Source of the DNA: Tenrec ecaudatus
Lineage: Eukaryota > Chordata > Mammalia > Afrosoricida > Tenrecidae
Direction of reading: 5' to 3'
Assembly (NCBI RefSeq): GCF_050624435.1
Contig: NC_134530.1
Coordinates: 147,996,221-148,060,220 of the forward strand
DNA length: 64,000 nucleotides
Shown: piece by piece, positions 22,830 to 33,005 of the stretch
Layout: each line of letters opens with the position of its first letter
Numbering within the stretch: position 1 is the first letter of the stretch
Notes under the pieces: generated by a model
Told to the model about the DNA's origin: nothing
What the model saw: only the letters and a program-made list of their open reading frames with translations
The model's database searches: none
Made by a program: the position numbers and the translations under genes

Positions 22830-23430
22830 CGTAATGGTCATGGTGTGGGTTAGGGGTTCATTTCACCCACGTCAGATGATGCCAATTGGGGTCTTTGAGG
22901 ACTGTGATTGCTCTGGGAGTCGTCAGGATGACGATGTATGGTTTGTTTACTTGGGGTGCAGAGGTCAAGGATGGAGATTTTTCAGCAGAACAGAGTCTTC
23001 TGGGTTAATTACAGGTAGGTCAGGTTGCTCAGGATCAGGGGCAGGTAGACATCTGTGTGCATGTTCTCGGGGAAAAGTTCTTGAGAGATAGAGAGTAAGT
23101 AGCTTGCCAGTGGTGGTAGTGTGACTAGTAAGGTATGGTTGATTAAATTAGGCCTGCCATACATCAACTGGTAGGGACTTAGGAAAAAGGGAGAGTGAGG
23201 TGTGTATTCAAGTTAGGACTAGTGGAAGCAGGTCTATTTAGGTAAAATTTTAGAGTTAGTTTGGGCAGATGAACTTTTATAATTCCATCCATCTTTTCAA
23301 CTTTTCTAGAGGCCTGAGGTTTTTACGGGCTATGTAAGGGCCACTTAATGTCTAGTGCGAATGACACTTGTGTGATTTGAGACACAAAGCATAGGTTGTA
23401 GGAACTGAAGAAGAGCACGGGGCCCTATAT
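22830..23430 (-). pseudogene. ERV class I pol: integrase remnant
   Basis: Reverse-complement frames, broken by stops, show the C-terminal half of a gammaretrovirus-like integrase. A block corresponding to the conserved S-G-K-V-E-K-M region lies near 23290-23325. A QLMYGRPN-type block lies near 23135-23175, and a 'D-S-V-L-L-K' block near 22985-23005. The family's integrase inserts proviral DNA into host chromosomes. This copy is riddled with stops and its N-terminal zinc-binding part is not clear. It lies downstream of RNase H in the expected order on the minus strand. Confidence 0.8.
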
Positions 23431-23559
23431 GCGGGCAATGATGGACTTGATCAATCAGATCTGCAGCTTGGTTGGCGGGGAGAGCTATTTACTTGCTGTT
23501 TATGATGGGGGACACTTTAGTTGTTAGGAATCTTCTTTAGCTAAGTGGAGTGCTCGAGT

Positions 23560-24190
23560 GAGAGCAATGAGCTCTGCTTTCTGAGAAGTGGTTCCGTCTG
23601 GGAGACGTGCAGCTTCCCAGACCGGATTAAGTGAAACTATAGTATAGACGGCTTGTCACTGTCCCTGGGTGTCTACGACAGAACTGTTATCAACAATCAA
23701 AGTTAGCTCTGGATCAGGATAAGGCTGATTTTAAAGTTTAGGCCGAGGTAGTGTTAGTTCTTCAATCGTTTGCGGGCAGGAGTGACTGCTAGGTTCTGGC
23801 GAGTCCAGGTGCTGAAGCCAGAGAGTTGCTGGGATTAGAGAGGGAGCCTGTCACCAGGTTATGTTAGAGTTTTCAATAAACATAAGGTGGATTTTTTGGT
23901 AGAGGGTTGGGAGACAGTAAAGACAAGACTCAGTGTGAGAGAAGGTTTTACAGTTTGTGGGTAGCTAATGTCCGGATAGGCTCTCTTAGTGTTAGTTTGA
24001 GAGCGTCTTTAGTAAGGGTGGCAGCTGCCGCCAGGGCCCAGAGGCATGACTGCCAGCCTCTGAGTGTCATATCTAACGGTTTCAACAGATAAGCTACAGG
24101 GGATAGAGTGGGCCTCAGGGACTGAGTCAGAACTTTAACTGCTATACCTTGTTTTTTGTCCAGGTAAAGTTAAAAAGGTTTACTAGGGTT
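23560..24190 (-). pseudogene. ERV class I pol: RT connection and RNase H remnant
   Basis: On the minus strand, the end of the RT domain begins near 24165 with an LDKKQGIA block and an 'RPVAYL'-like block around 24100. The connection region follows (including an AAAATLTKDA block near 24010-24040). The RNase H start lies near 23690-23720, in a decayed acidic-Y/VDNSS context, followed by a TSQKAELIALTRAL block near 23565-23610. Frameshifts and stops break the frame. The catalytic RT core that should precede this is not found between it and the protease scrap, so a large internal deletion is likely. Confidence 0.82.
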
Positions 24191-24560
24191 TGGTAAATGT
24201 AAAGGAGGAGATTGGAGGAGAGTTCGTTAAAAGGTTGCTTTGTTTAGTTGAGGAGAGTCTAGAGGGCTGGCAGGGGTGGCTGGTTTGAATTAGTGACCTT
24301 GTCTGCTTTGTCACTTCCCCGTGTTCCCCGGGAACTATCAGCTTGATGTCCTTTACATTTTTTTTTTATTAACTAAGTGTCAGCAAAGAGTTAAAGGTCT
24401 GCTGGAATCGTTTTGGTTGCAACACATGAAGGCTGCTGTTGGAGGGAGAGAGGTTAAGGGAGTTGGGTTCTGTCTGCTTTAGAACTGTTTTAGGAGAGGC
24501 TGCAGATAACGGCAAATGAATGCTGACAAGCTGGATTAAGGGGGATGGTAACAAAAGGCA
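24191..24560 (-). other. ERV interior, deleted or unrecognisable RT region
   Basis: This stretch sits where the RT fingers and palm should be encoded, but it is far too short and shows no YxDD motif on the minus strand. A poly-T tract lies at about 24359-24367. Confidence 0.45.
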
Positions 24561-24740
24561 TCATTAAAGGTGGGGTGACTAAAGGCTTGGAGGGATGGCC
24601 ATCAATTCCCATAACCTAGACCGGGGAAGGGGAAGTTGGGCCCAAGGAGGAGGGGAGGACGGAAAAGACCCTGTCCACCAAAAGGACACCGGCTTACCTG
24701 CTGCCCTGATCGCTACCCTGGGCACAGTGTAGTGGGGGTT
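24560..24740 (-). pseudogene. ERV protease scrap
   Basis: Minus-strand frames contain a G-K-P-V-S-F block followed, after a frameshift, by remains of an aspartic-protease active-site context (around 24670-24700). The FPFPGL/'SPVSVMGIDG'-like run toward 24600 fits the downstream part of a retroviral protease. In the family this enzyme cleaves Gag and Gag-Pol. Here it is broken and inactive. Confidence 0.6.
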
Positions 24741-24802
24741 ACTGAGGTTGCTGAATGAGGGGCTTCTTCATCGGTCGTTGTTGATGGCCAGGTCAAGCAG
24801 TG

Positions 24803-25054
24803 TTAATAGCGGTTCAAGATTTGGATGGACTGACCTGCATCTAGGCGCTCAGGGCAGTCACTTCTCCAATGGCCCTGCTGACTGCATGATGGACAAAGCT
24901 TAGAGGATGGCCGGGGATGTGGGCAACGCTTAGCCCAGTGCCCTTCCTGGCCGCATGTGAAGCAGGGTCCCAGTGGCAGGCGGTCACTCACTGTTGAAGT
25001 TGCTGCTTCCTGAAGTCTTCTGACCCCTCCCTCCAGCCGGCCTGAGGATGGCAA
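24803..25054 (-). pseudogene. ERV gag: nucleocapsid with two CCHC zinc knuckles
   Basis: This is the best-preserved piece of the provirus, an open frame of 83 codons. Knuckle 1 has Cys31, Cys34, His39 and Cys44 (about 24923-24964). Knuckle 2 has Cys54, Cys57, His62 and Cys67 (about 24854-24895). Both follow C-X2-C-X4-H-X4-C. Two knuckles rather than one is seen in several class I ERV lineages and argues against a simple murine-type gammaretrovirus. In the family this domain binds and packages genomic RNA. The frame is a surviving segment of a larger broken gag, and its ATG is not a genuine start. Confidence 0.92.
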
Positions 25055-25089
25055 TCAAGACTTGCGCTTGCCAGTTTGCCCCTTGGTGG

Positions 25090-25430
25090 GCTCCAGATTT
25101 GTGAGCTGCCTCAGCCTGTTCCCTTCGGGTGTTAGAACCTTAAATGCCATATTTACCAGTCACGGATGGAGGTCTGAGGGCCATCCTCAGCTTTCTTAAG
25201 TTTCTTTTTAATGCCAGGGGCTGACTGCGTTATCAAATGAGTGGCTAGCACAGTAGCCCCATTGGAGAGGTGGGGTCTAGCCTCATGTACTGGGTTGAGG
25301 CTTCAGTGAGGAAAGCTGCGGGGTTCTCACTTGGTTGCTGGGTAATTTCCTGCAGCTTGTCAAAATTAACTGCTCTGTGAGAGCTGGCTTGTAAGCCTGA
25401 GTAAGGTAAGAGGTGGCTGTGGGGTTTGGG
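25090..25430 (-). pseudogene. ERV gag: capsid C-terminal remnant
   Basis: On the minus strand, blocks corresponding to 'ENPAAFL' and 'DPTSP' near 25270-25345 resemble the C-terminal capsid domain of class I ERVs, upstream of the nucleocapsid. The frame changes several times. The N-terminal capsid domain between this and matrix (25430-25580) is eroded. Confidence 0.65.
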
Positions 25431-25584
25431 AGGCTGCAGGTGTCACCTCAGAGCAGAGGGAGGTGGTGGTGAGGGGCACCCAGAATATGGAGGAGGCCTT
25501 ACTGGGGGTGCAGACAAGGAGTCAGGGGGTTCAGAGAAAGACAAGGGGGAGTACTCTCAGGGGCCTGATTAAGAGAGTGTTTGG

Positions 25585-25908
25585 TTAGGAGGACTTGAGC
25601 AGGGTGGCAGGCAGTACATGGAGAGGGATGGGAGTGAAGAAAGAAAAGGGCCTGAACATATGGAACCTCAGACCATCTTTGAGTCTGGTGACAAAAATTG
25701 TCGAGGTCACAGAGAATGTTGGAATCAAAAGTCCTGGCCAGTGCAACTCATTGTCCAATTGGGATTGTGGCCACACTTGGTTACAGAAAAAGACGAGATG
25801 CTTAGGGAGAATATCCAGAGCCAGGCCCAGTTCTGTGAGATTGGTCAGGAAGCATCTCAAGGGACTGTCTCTGGGAGGCTTCCTTTTCCATGGTGTCTTA
25901 AACTTCAA
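25585..25908 (-). pseudogene. ERV gag: matrix remnant
   Basis: A 107-codon minus-strand frame carries the order typical of class I ERV matrix: a SPLRCFL-type block, an FCNQVWPQ block, a short WP motif, then a phenylalanine-rich stretch. Matrix directs Gag to the membrane in the family. The proper N terminus is not obvious upstream, and the frame ends before capsid. Confidence 0.78.
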
Positions 25909-26628
25909 GGGGTAGAGTCAGAGGAGAAGGACGTCTCCTGGTCCCCATTTGCACTCATCAGTCAGGAAGTGACCCGGTAACCCTGAGAGGGGTCCCAGTC
26001 AGAGCTAGGGGCCAGTGGGAAAGTCCTGGACTTCCCAGAACAGGAAGATTCCCTGGTGCAGGCCTGTGGCTTTAACCAGTATACAGCAACCTTGGGTCAG
26101 TTACAGTGAAAGACACTGCGGGAAGCTAGGGAAGGGGAGGGGTCTGGCTTTGTGGCCAGCTGAATGAAGGGCAGTTGGAGGCCTTGTTCAGGAGGGAGCG
26201 GGTTTTAGATAAGGTCTGAGAGCAGGCATTGAGGAACTTCCAGGGAGGAGGAGGAAGTAGATTGTAGAGTAAATCTGAGATCAGGCACTGCAGAACTGCC
26301 AGCATGAAACACACAAACTGGTAGAAAAAGCTCAGACAGACTGCACTCTAGTCCAGTCAGAAGGTGCAGTGACTGCTAGGTACTCACTTGTAGACGCAGC
26401 AGATGGCAGCTGAGAAATCCTGGTTTAAGGGAAGGAGGGATAGAGGAGAGAAGGGCACCGCACTTGCCCAAGGGTGGGCAGGGGTGCGCCAAGGCACCTC
26501 TTACTCCTCCCGGGTTCCATGCACCAAGATGAGAGGTTGAAAACAGAGGACAGGGCTGCACACCGGCCAGAGGAGGGCCGGGGCGGCACAGAGGAGGGCC
26601 GGGGCGGCACAGAGGACCCTCCTGTCGG
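25909..26628 (-). other. ERV leader between PBS and gag
   Basis: Non-coding leader on the minus strand. It includes two tandem copies of a ~22-bp element containing 'gagggccggggcggcaca' (26574-26617). A second, diverged U5/PBS-like segment lies at 26508-26545. Confidence 0.6.
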
Positions 26629-26646
26629 TCCCAGGTTTCAGCACCA
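26629..26646 (-). promoter_or_regulatory. ERV primer-binding site, tRNA-Phe type
   Basis: The minus strand reads tggtgctgaaacctggga, directly after the LTR end plus three bases. It matches the 3' end of mammalian tRNA-Phe at 16 of 18 positions (my recollection of the tRNA sequence). This classes the provirus as ERV-F-like by primer use. Confidence 0.8.
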
Positions 26647-26649
26647 AGA

Positions 26650-27083
26650 TGAGAGGTTGGAGACGGAGGCTTGGAACAGAGATAGAATTAACCAGGAATG
26701 TGAAGTTGAGAAAGATTTTATTGAGGTGAGGAAAGAACTCCCGGGAAGGAAGGGAGAGCAGAGAAAGGGATGAGGGGCACATTGAGCCTCCGGATGGGTT
26801 CTGAGACCCAACCATTTAGGTCAGGGAAATCGCGCCTGACAGTGAGGCAGTGGGACATCTATAGGGTTTGAGCCAAGGATGTATGTACTGATAAGGGGAA
26901 GGAGGGCCTTCTGGTGCTGCAGTTGCAGGGTCTGAGTCAGGATGTGGTCTGTGAGTAAGTTATCTTGGAATGCTGGAGGCAGGGACTGCACAGTCCAGCT
27001 CTGGCCTTGAGAGGCAGGGAGGAAGGGGCCGCACAGTCCAGCAGGCTATCTTTTGGGAGAGCTGGGGGAAGCGACTGCAAACA
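26650..27083 (-). mobile_element. ERV 5' LTR
   Basis: Minus-strand LTR from 'tgtttgcagtcgc' (27083) to a terminal ca at 26650-26651, immediately before the PBS. A TATA-like 'ctatag' lies near 26858-26865, and the AATAAA signal at 26717-26722. The U3 half holds two 'ggactgtgc..cagtcc/ggcccc' near-repeats. No matching second LTR was found between 22108 and 22830. Confidence 0.75.
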
Positions 27084-28040
27084 AGGCCTGAATTTTTTAT
27101 TTAATTATTTCAGTTGGAGATATGCTGAGTGTGTTCTTTTTTGGTTTTCTAAGTCAAGGTTTTTGCACATTTCATTATGATTTTTGACTTTGTTTTCTTG
27201 AGCTGCCCTTTGGAAATTTCTGTTCAGCTTTTTTATTTCATCATTTCTTCCATTTGTCTTAACTACTCTAAGAGTAAGAGTAAATTTCAGAGTTTCTGCT
27301 GACATACACTTTGATCTTTTCTTTCTTTCCTGTCATTTTAATGACCTTTTACTTTCTTTTGATCTTTCTGATGTCATCACACAGTTCATTAGGTCTTCTG
27401 TCATTAGTGTTCAATATGTTCAACATCTGGGTGGGATTGACTCATGGTTATATTTTAGCCCCTATGGATGTGTTGAAGTTTTCTTCAGCTTCCTTATGAA
27501 CTTGCATATGAGTGACTGATGGTCTGTTCCACAGTCAGAACCTGGCTTCACGCTGGCTGCTGTCATTGAACATCTCGATTGTCTCTTTCCACAGATGCAA
27601 TTAATTTGATTTCTGTGTATTCCATCTGGGAAAATCCACATGTTGGGGAAAACAGTATTTACAGGGAAGTAGTCATTGGTCTTTAAAAATTCTATCTTGG
27701 TTGTACATTTGCTCACACTGAAGCTATTGGTAAAATTGTTGAATTTATTCATCACTAGCTTTAGTGTTTGGTGTATAAATTTGAATAATAGCTGTATTGA
27801 CTGAATTTTACTGTATGTGAATAGATACTACCGTATCACTGACAGCATGGTACTTCAAGATAGATCTTGAAATGTCCTTTTTTTTAAATGTCCTTTTTTG
27901 ACGATGAGTTTGACACCATTCCTCTTGAATCTGTCATTCCCAGCATAGTAAACTACATGAATGCCTGATTCAAAATGGCCAACATCAGTCCATGTCAGCT
28001 CACTAATGTGTAGGATATTGGTCTTTATGCATTCCATTTA
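27084..28040 (-). pseudogene. RTE-type LINE endonuclease region, antisense
   Basis: Minus-strand frames recover the RTE apurinic-type endonuclease in order. There is an IIGTWN-type start near 28080-28100, and an NILHISELTW block near 27985-28020. A 'VVYYAGNDRFKRNGV' stretch lies near 27900-27955. A 'PDGIHRNQINCI' block lies near 27585-27630 and the catalytic-core GSDCGTDHQSL block near 27515-27550. An 'IRKLKK' block follows. In the family this domain nicks the target DNA. Stops and frameshifts break it. The provirus LTR directly abuts the low-coordinate end. Confidence 0.88.
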
Positions 28041-28440
28041 ATTTTTGATGATTTATGATTTTCCTAATGTGATATTTCATATATTCCAAGTTCCAATTAT
28101 TAATAGATGCTTGCAAATGTTTCTTTTTATTTTGACTCAAGCTCCGGCAACAAATGAAGGTTTCAAAGGCTTTATTCCATCCACATCCTTATTGTTGGCT
28201 CTACTTTGAGAAGGCAGCTCTTCTTCAGTCATATTCTGAGCATCTTCCAACCTGAAGGCTTCATCTTCTGGTACTTTCTCTGACAGTGTTCCATTCCTGT
28301 TCATGAAATTCTCAGTATCTGACAATGTTTCCACATTGTCAATCAGGTTTTCAGTGGCCGATCATCTGAAGTGAACAGTCAATTCTTTCTTTGTGGTCAG
28401 TTCACTTTGAGTGGGCCCTCTCTTATCTGAGATGCCAGGG
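28041..28440 (-). pseudogene. RTE-type LINE 5' region, antisense
   Basis: A continuation of the RTE element upstream of the endonuclease. The acidic 65-codon frame at 28137-28334 on the minus strand probably belongs to the N-terminal or 5'UTR-proximal part of the element. That assignment rests on position only. Confidence 0.5.
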
Positions 28441-28497
28441 GCACAGCTTCCAGCATCACAGCAACACACAAGCCACCACAATATGACAAGCTGACAT
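28440..28497 (+). repeat. SINE 3'-body scrap
   Basis: It matches 203-246 closely ('cttccagcatcacagcaac', 'acaatatgacaagctgac'), on the opposite strand to the adjacent RTE. It is a separate element. Confidence 0.6.
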
Positions 28498-28948
28498 ATC
28501 ATTGCTTTAAACTAGCTGCCTATGAAGCGAGTTTGGCATACAGACATATTTGTTTGAGTAACATGGTGTTTTGTTAATATTGCTGCCACTATTTTTAGTG
28601 AATTTTAATGTTCATTGTATTGAAAATAAGTGTTTCACCCATTACTAGTCCTGGCTTGATTTCGGAAAGCAATTAAACTTTAGACCCTTGATCCTAAACC
28701 CATAAGGAGTAATATATACATTTTCCTAGCATGCAAACTTTTCATCTTTTGCCCCATTCTCTCCTTTTAAATTGTGCTCATTGGGTCTTCATGTTATATT
28801 AATAGGCTACTTTCTTAACTGGTCCCAAACAAAAGAAAAGCTTTAAAATATTTATTTAAGAGTTTGGGTAAAATCTTAGCAAGACTTATCCTTTTCCCCA
28901 GCCTTTGAAGTCTTGGGGACAAATAGAATGATTTAATTCATTGAGCCA
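28498..28948. other. Unassigned A/T-rich DNA
   Basis: No repeat or coding signal recognised. Confidence 0.4.
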
Positions 28949-29550
28949 TGTCATGGATTGAATTGTGTCCCCTGAAGATATGTGTCAACTCAATTAGGTC
29001 ATGGTTTTCAGTAGTGTGCAATTGCCCTCCATTTGTGATGTGATATAATTATTCTCCATTTTGTGCTATGTTGTATATTTTAGGCATTATTTTGTGGTTA
29101 AGAAACCACATTAGATTATGTTTAAAGAGTATCAAGTGATATGTGTTATGGTAATGGGCAGGTTTAGGGTTGGATACTTCAGTCACCACTTTTTCTTCAG
29201 AGTATGGCTTGCATCACATTTTATCTTACAAGAAATAAAAGGAGAGAGAAGTGAGTAGTGAGCTCATTATCAGCCAAGAGCACATCCTTCGGACCTAGGG
29301 ACCCTGTGCTGAGAAATTCCGAGACCGAGGAGAAGATTGATGACATGACACATGACCTTCTCCAAGGAACTTAGGTCCACAGATGTTGAAAGGAGACAAA
29401 GGCTTTCCTCCAGAGACAAAAGAGATCAAGAACCTTTCCCTGGAGTCTGGCACCTCAAATTTGGACTTTACACCTCCCAAACTATGAGAAAATAAATTTT
29501 TATTTCTTAAAGCCATTCATTTTGCATTTCCATTATAGCAGCAAATAAGG
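28949..29550 (+). mobile_element. Solo LTR (MaLR/ERVL-like)
   Basis: It begins tgtcatggattgaattgtgtc and has the layout of mammalian MaLR-like LTRs. A 'caccactttt...atcttacaag' middle is followed by a poly(A)-signal zone 'gagaaaataaatttttattt' and an end near 'ttccattatagcagcaaata'. The antisense copy at 31530-32661 is the same family. The short frame at 29295-29516 is incidental. Confidence 0.7.
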
Positions 29551-29742
29551 AATCCTGGTAGTTTAGCGGTAACGCATTGGGCTACGATCCACAAGGTCAG
29601 CAGTTCAAAACACCACAGTTCTGCAGGAGAAAGACGAGGCTTTCTACTCATCCATAAACAGTTACAATCTCAAATACTCACAAGGGAGTCACTGTGAATC
29701 AATACTGACTCAATGGCAGTGGGTTTGTTTATTTGTTAGTTT
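29551..29742 (+). repeat. AfroSINE, sense
   Basis: 'atcctggtagtttagcgg', 'cattgggctacgatccac', 'aaggtcagcagttcaaaac', 'gcaggagaaagacgaggc' and the tail 'actgactcaatggcagtgg' occur in order. The 'gggctacgatccacaagg' head variant resembles tenrec-type copies. Confidence 0.88.
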
Positions 29743-29889
29743 TTTAATATAAAACTAAATATTAGTCTTCCAAACTCTTTCTAAGTAGGATCATGCCTTA
29801 ATGCTATTTGGAATACTGATACAAGATAATAGGACAATAATCCCTGTATGATCTGGTTTAATAATTTTAATTTCTTCCTATATACTAGC

Positions 29890-30262
29890 ATATATCCAAC
29901 AAATATTAAGCATCTGTGATGTGTCAAGCATATCTTCTAGATACTGAGAATAGAGCAGTGAATAAAACAACTTTCCACAAAATAACAATAATAGTATATA
30001 CTTGATCAAGGATTCACAAAGATAGGAAGGGAAGGGGAAAAAAAAGGAGCTGATACCAAGGGCTCAAGTAGAAAGACAATGTTTTGAAAACATTGATGGC
30101 AACATATACACAAGTATGCTTATACAATTGAATGATAAATTTCTAAGAATATAAGATTTTTAAGAGCCTCCAATAACATGATTAATAATCACATAATAAT
30201 TATTAATAATAATAAAGCTTTCCCTGCCCTCATGAAATTCACATCTTAGTAAGAGAAAAATT
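29890..30262 (+). repeat. L2 LINE 3' end split by an L1 scrap
   Basis: L2-like blocks 'caacaaatattaagcatctg' and 'agagcagtgaataaaacaac' lie at 29895-29975, and continue at 30220-30262 ('ccctgccctcatgaaattc'). The gap (about 30000-30215) holds a diverged sense L1 3' terminus ('gctgataccaagggctcaag', 'agagcctccaataacatg'). Confidence 0.65.
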
Positions 30263-31289
30263 TTCCAAAATTCATAGTAGAAAGTCTGTAACGTTTGTGA
30301 TGCTGAAGATACAATACCTAATTGTAAACCAGAATTAATCTGCCTTGCTGTCTCTTGTGGAATCAGATTTTATCTCAATTCAAGTAAAGTAATTTCATAC
30401 TGTTAAATCCGCATTTAGTAATGAAATACACAAACATTCCTAGTCTGTGACTAGTTCGATCAATATAGTACAGGGAAGGGTGCTAATGGGATCCAGGCTT
30501 ATTATATGCACATTAATTAATACCTTGCAGGCTCTTAGTCAATCCCGGCCGGTGTTCCTTTAGATATGGAGATGTAGGCAATTACTGAATATGGCCCTTC
30601 TAGCCATTACCCATTTGGTGATGCTTTACAGATTCAGGCCTCTGTGCTTGTGGATCTTATTCCATTTTTGGAGGGAGTTTTCTGTTGCAGGATTAGAGTG
30701 AGATGCAGCTTAGACCCTACTTTACTGGAGGATGTGATTGAAGTCAGCATCCTTTGTTTTTCTTAGGGGTATAGTTAGCTGAGAGATAAAGATTATCTCC
30801 GTCAAAGCTGCCCTTTGGCGATCCCTGTTTCCTGACTGAGCTTTGTTAGAAACAATAAGGCCTGCTCTAACTTTTGGATATTTTGGGCTTCTGGCTCTGG
30901 ACGCTGCCTTTGGTTTACCTCTGCCTGACCTTTGGATATGGGACTTAAGGCTACCCACAACCAGGTTTCATGAGCTTCTGTGAGACATTGCAGAGAATCA
31001 TGGAACCCAAGGAAATGAGGGGCTATCCTCCAGAGAAGAGTGGGAAGAAGGAGAGCAGATGAGTATCATGGAAGAGTTGGATATTTGGGACATATTTAAT
31101 CTCCAACTCCTTGGGTGCTAATTCTTCTAAAATAACTTATTACCACAGACAGATAGATTAGATATAGGAAAAGGTATTTATTAGCACGATTGGACCTACT
31201 ATGTAAACATGTATTCCCTCTTCCTAAAAATTAAATACTAATGTTCATGAGAACACTTCCCCAAGAGAGTAAAAATAGAACCTACAGAC
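30263..31289. other. Unassigned DNA
   Basis: About 1 kb without a repeat family or gene that I recognise. Confidence 0.4.
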
Positions 31290-31824
31290 TAAGGAGGAAA
31301 CAAACAAACAAAAATTTTGACAACGATGTATCTGATAAAGGTTTAATCTCTAAAATAGAAGACTTTAACGAGTCAACTAACAGGCAAGCAATCCATTAAG
31401 ACAACTGACAAAGGACTTAAATAGACATTTCACCAAAAAGATCATTCAGGGGCCGACAAATACATGAAGAGATGCGTATGATCATTACCATGAGAGAGAT
31501 GCAAATCAAAACTACAATGAGATATCATATGTCTTATTTATCTAGTGCTGCTATAATAGAAATGGGTGGTTTTAACAAAGAAAGGCTTGTTTTCTCACAA
31601 TTTAGGATGCTAGAAATCTGAATTCAGGATGCCAGATCTAGGGAAGGCTTGCTCTCTCTTCTCAGCTCTGGAAAAACGGGTCTTCTGTTCTAGCTTCTGC
31701 TCTTATGTGATCTTGATGTGACTGACCTCTCTCTTCTCCCGATTCTGCTTGTTTGCTTGCATTTCATCTCTTCTATATCAACGGGGATTGACTTAAAATA
31801 TAGCCTACATTAATCCTACTTCTG

Positions 31825-32008
31825 GAGCCCTGGTGGCATAGTGGAGTCTGTGTTGGGCTGCTAATCTCAAGGTGAGCAGTTTGAACCCACCATCATACTT
31901 TCTGATCCCATAAAGATTTACAGCCTTAGGGAAAACCTTAGGGAACAATTCTATTCTGTCCTGTAGGGTCACTATGAGTCAGGATCAACTTGATAGCAGT
32001 GAGTTTGA
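31825..32008 (+). repeat. AfroSINE, sense
   Basis: The head reads 'gccctggtggcatagtgg' and 'gttgggctgctaatctcaag'. The body has 'gtgagcagtttgaacccacc' and 'aaagatttacagcctta'. The tail is 'tagggtcactatgagtcag', then 'atcaacttgatagcagtg'. Confidence 0.9.
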
Positions 32009-32024
32009 TTTTCGGCTTGACTAT

Positions 32025-32338
32025 TGCCTCATGAACAGTGGTTGCATCAATGGATTCAGGCATAGGAACAATTGTGAGGATGGCACAGGACTGTGCAGTG
32101 TTGCATTCTGGTCTAGCGGTTCTCAATCTTCCTAAGGCTGCCACCCTTTCATACAGTTCCCCATATTGAGGTGACCCTCCCTGACCATAAAATTATTTTC
32201 GTTGCTACTGTATCACTGTCATTTTGCTACTGTTATGAATCGGTCAAGACCCTATGAAAGGGTTGTTTGACCCCCACAGGGGTCACGGCCCACAGGTTGA
32301 GAACCGCTGTCTGGTCACTTTGGATCGAAGCTGACTTG
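32025..32338 (+). repeat. RTE LINE 3' end, split by SPIN
   Basis: It aligns by eye with 1275-1391: 'tgcatcaatggattcaggc', 'ataggaacaattgtgaggat', then after the SPIN insertion 'ggtcactttggatcgaagc' and 'gacttgatggtacctaacc'. Confidence 0.8.
32114..32309. mobile_element. SPIN-type non-autonomous hAT transposon (1)
   Basis: 196 bp with inverted ends: agcggttctcaa at the left and ttgagaaccgct at the right. The central block 'ccataaaattattttcgttg' also appears in the two other copies. The target duplication tctggtc lies at 32107-32113 and 32310-32316. hAT elements move by a transposase supplied in trans, and this copy has no coding capacity. Confidence 0.9.
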
Positions 32339-32417
32339 ATGGTACCTAACCACAGCAGTAACATAACAAAGGTAATCTGTTCTCAAATGGGATTGTAACC
32401 TCAGACATAGATAAAAA

Positions 32418-32601
32418 TAACAAAACAAAAAACTCACCATTATTGAATCAATGCTGCCTCATAGCAACTAACCCCCTGGGGGTTTCTGAGACTGAAATTG
32501 TTTGCAGGGGTAGAAAGCCCAGTCTTTTCCCCAAGAGCTGCTGATGGTTTTGAGCTGCCAACAATTGGGAACACAGCCCAGCGTGTAGCCACTACACTAC
32601 C
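32418..32601 (-). repeat. AfroSINE, antisense
   Basis: Reversed tail 'actcaccattattgaatcaa', middle 'gtagaaagcccagtcttttc', and reversed head 'gtgtagccactacactacc'. Confidence 0.85.
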
Positions 32602-33005
32602 AGTGTTAGAGGTTAGGATTTACAACACATATTTCAGGGAGATACAGTTCAATCCATAACATGATTTACCCCTGCAAAAATTGTCAATGTTCAGAAAAAC
32701 AAAGCAACAAATGTTGGCAAGGTTGTTTGTGTGGAGGCGATGTTGGATTGTTACACACTGCTGTGGGATGGTAAAGTGGTACAACCACTATGGAAAACCA
32801 GTATGGTCCTTCCTCAGAAAGCTAGAAGTAGAAATGCCTTATGATCCAGCCAATGCCACCCCTGGGTATATATCCTAGAGATGTAAGAACCATGCCATGA
32901 ATAAACATATACACCTGCGCTCATTGCAGCATTAGTCCCAGTATCAATAATATGGACTCAACCTAAGTGCCCAATGACAGAAGAATGAATAAACAAATCC
33001 TGGTA

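Larger units (their letters stand above)
31530..32661 (-). mobile_element. LTR (MaLR/ERVL-like), antisense, split by SINE/RTE insertions
   Basis: Antisense copy of the family at 28949. Its pieces are 31530-31822 ('tagtgctgctataatagaa', 'ctgaattcaggatgccag'), 32338-32415 ('ctgttctcaaatgggattg') and 32602-32661 ('gttaggatttacaacacat', 'cagttcaatccataaca'). The gaps are filled by AfroSINE, RTE and SPIN sequence. Confidence 0.75.

Noticed and set aside
22834-23091. 85-codon plus-strand frame
   Set aside because: It is the antisense shadow of the integrase remnant.
24803-25054. CCHC protein as a possible host zinc-knuckle gene
   Set aside because: Matrix, capsid, protease, RNase H and integrase remnants sit around it in retroviral order with an LTR and PBS, so it is gag nucleocapsid, not a domesticated gene with its own start.
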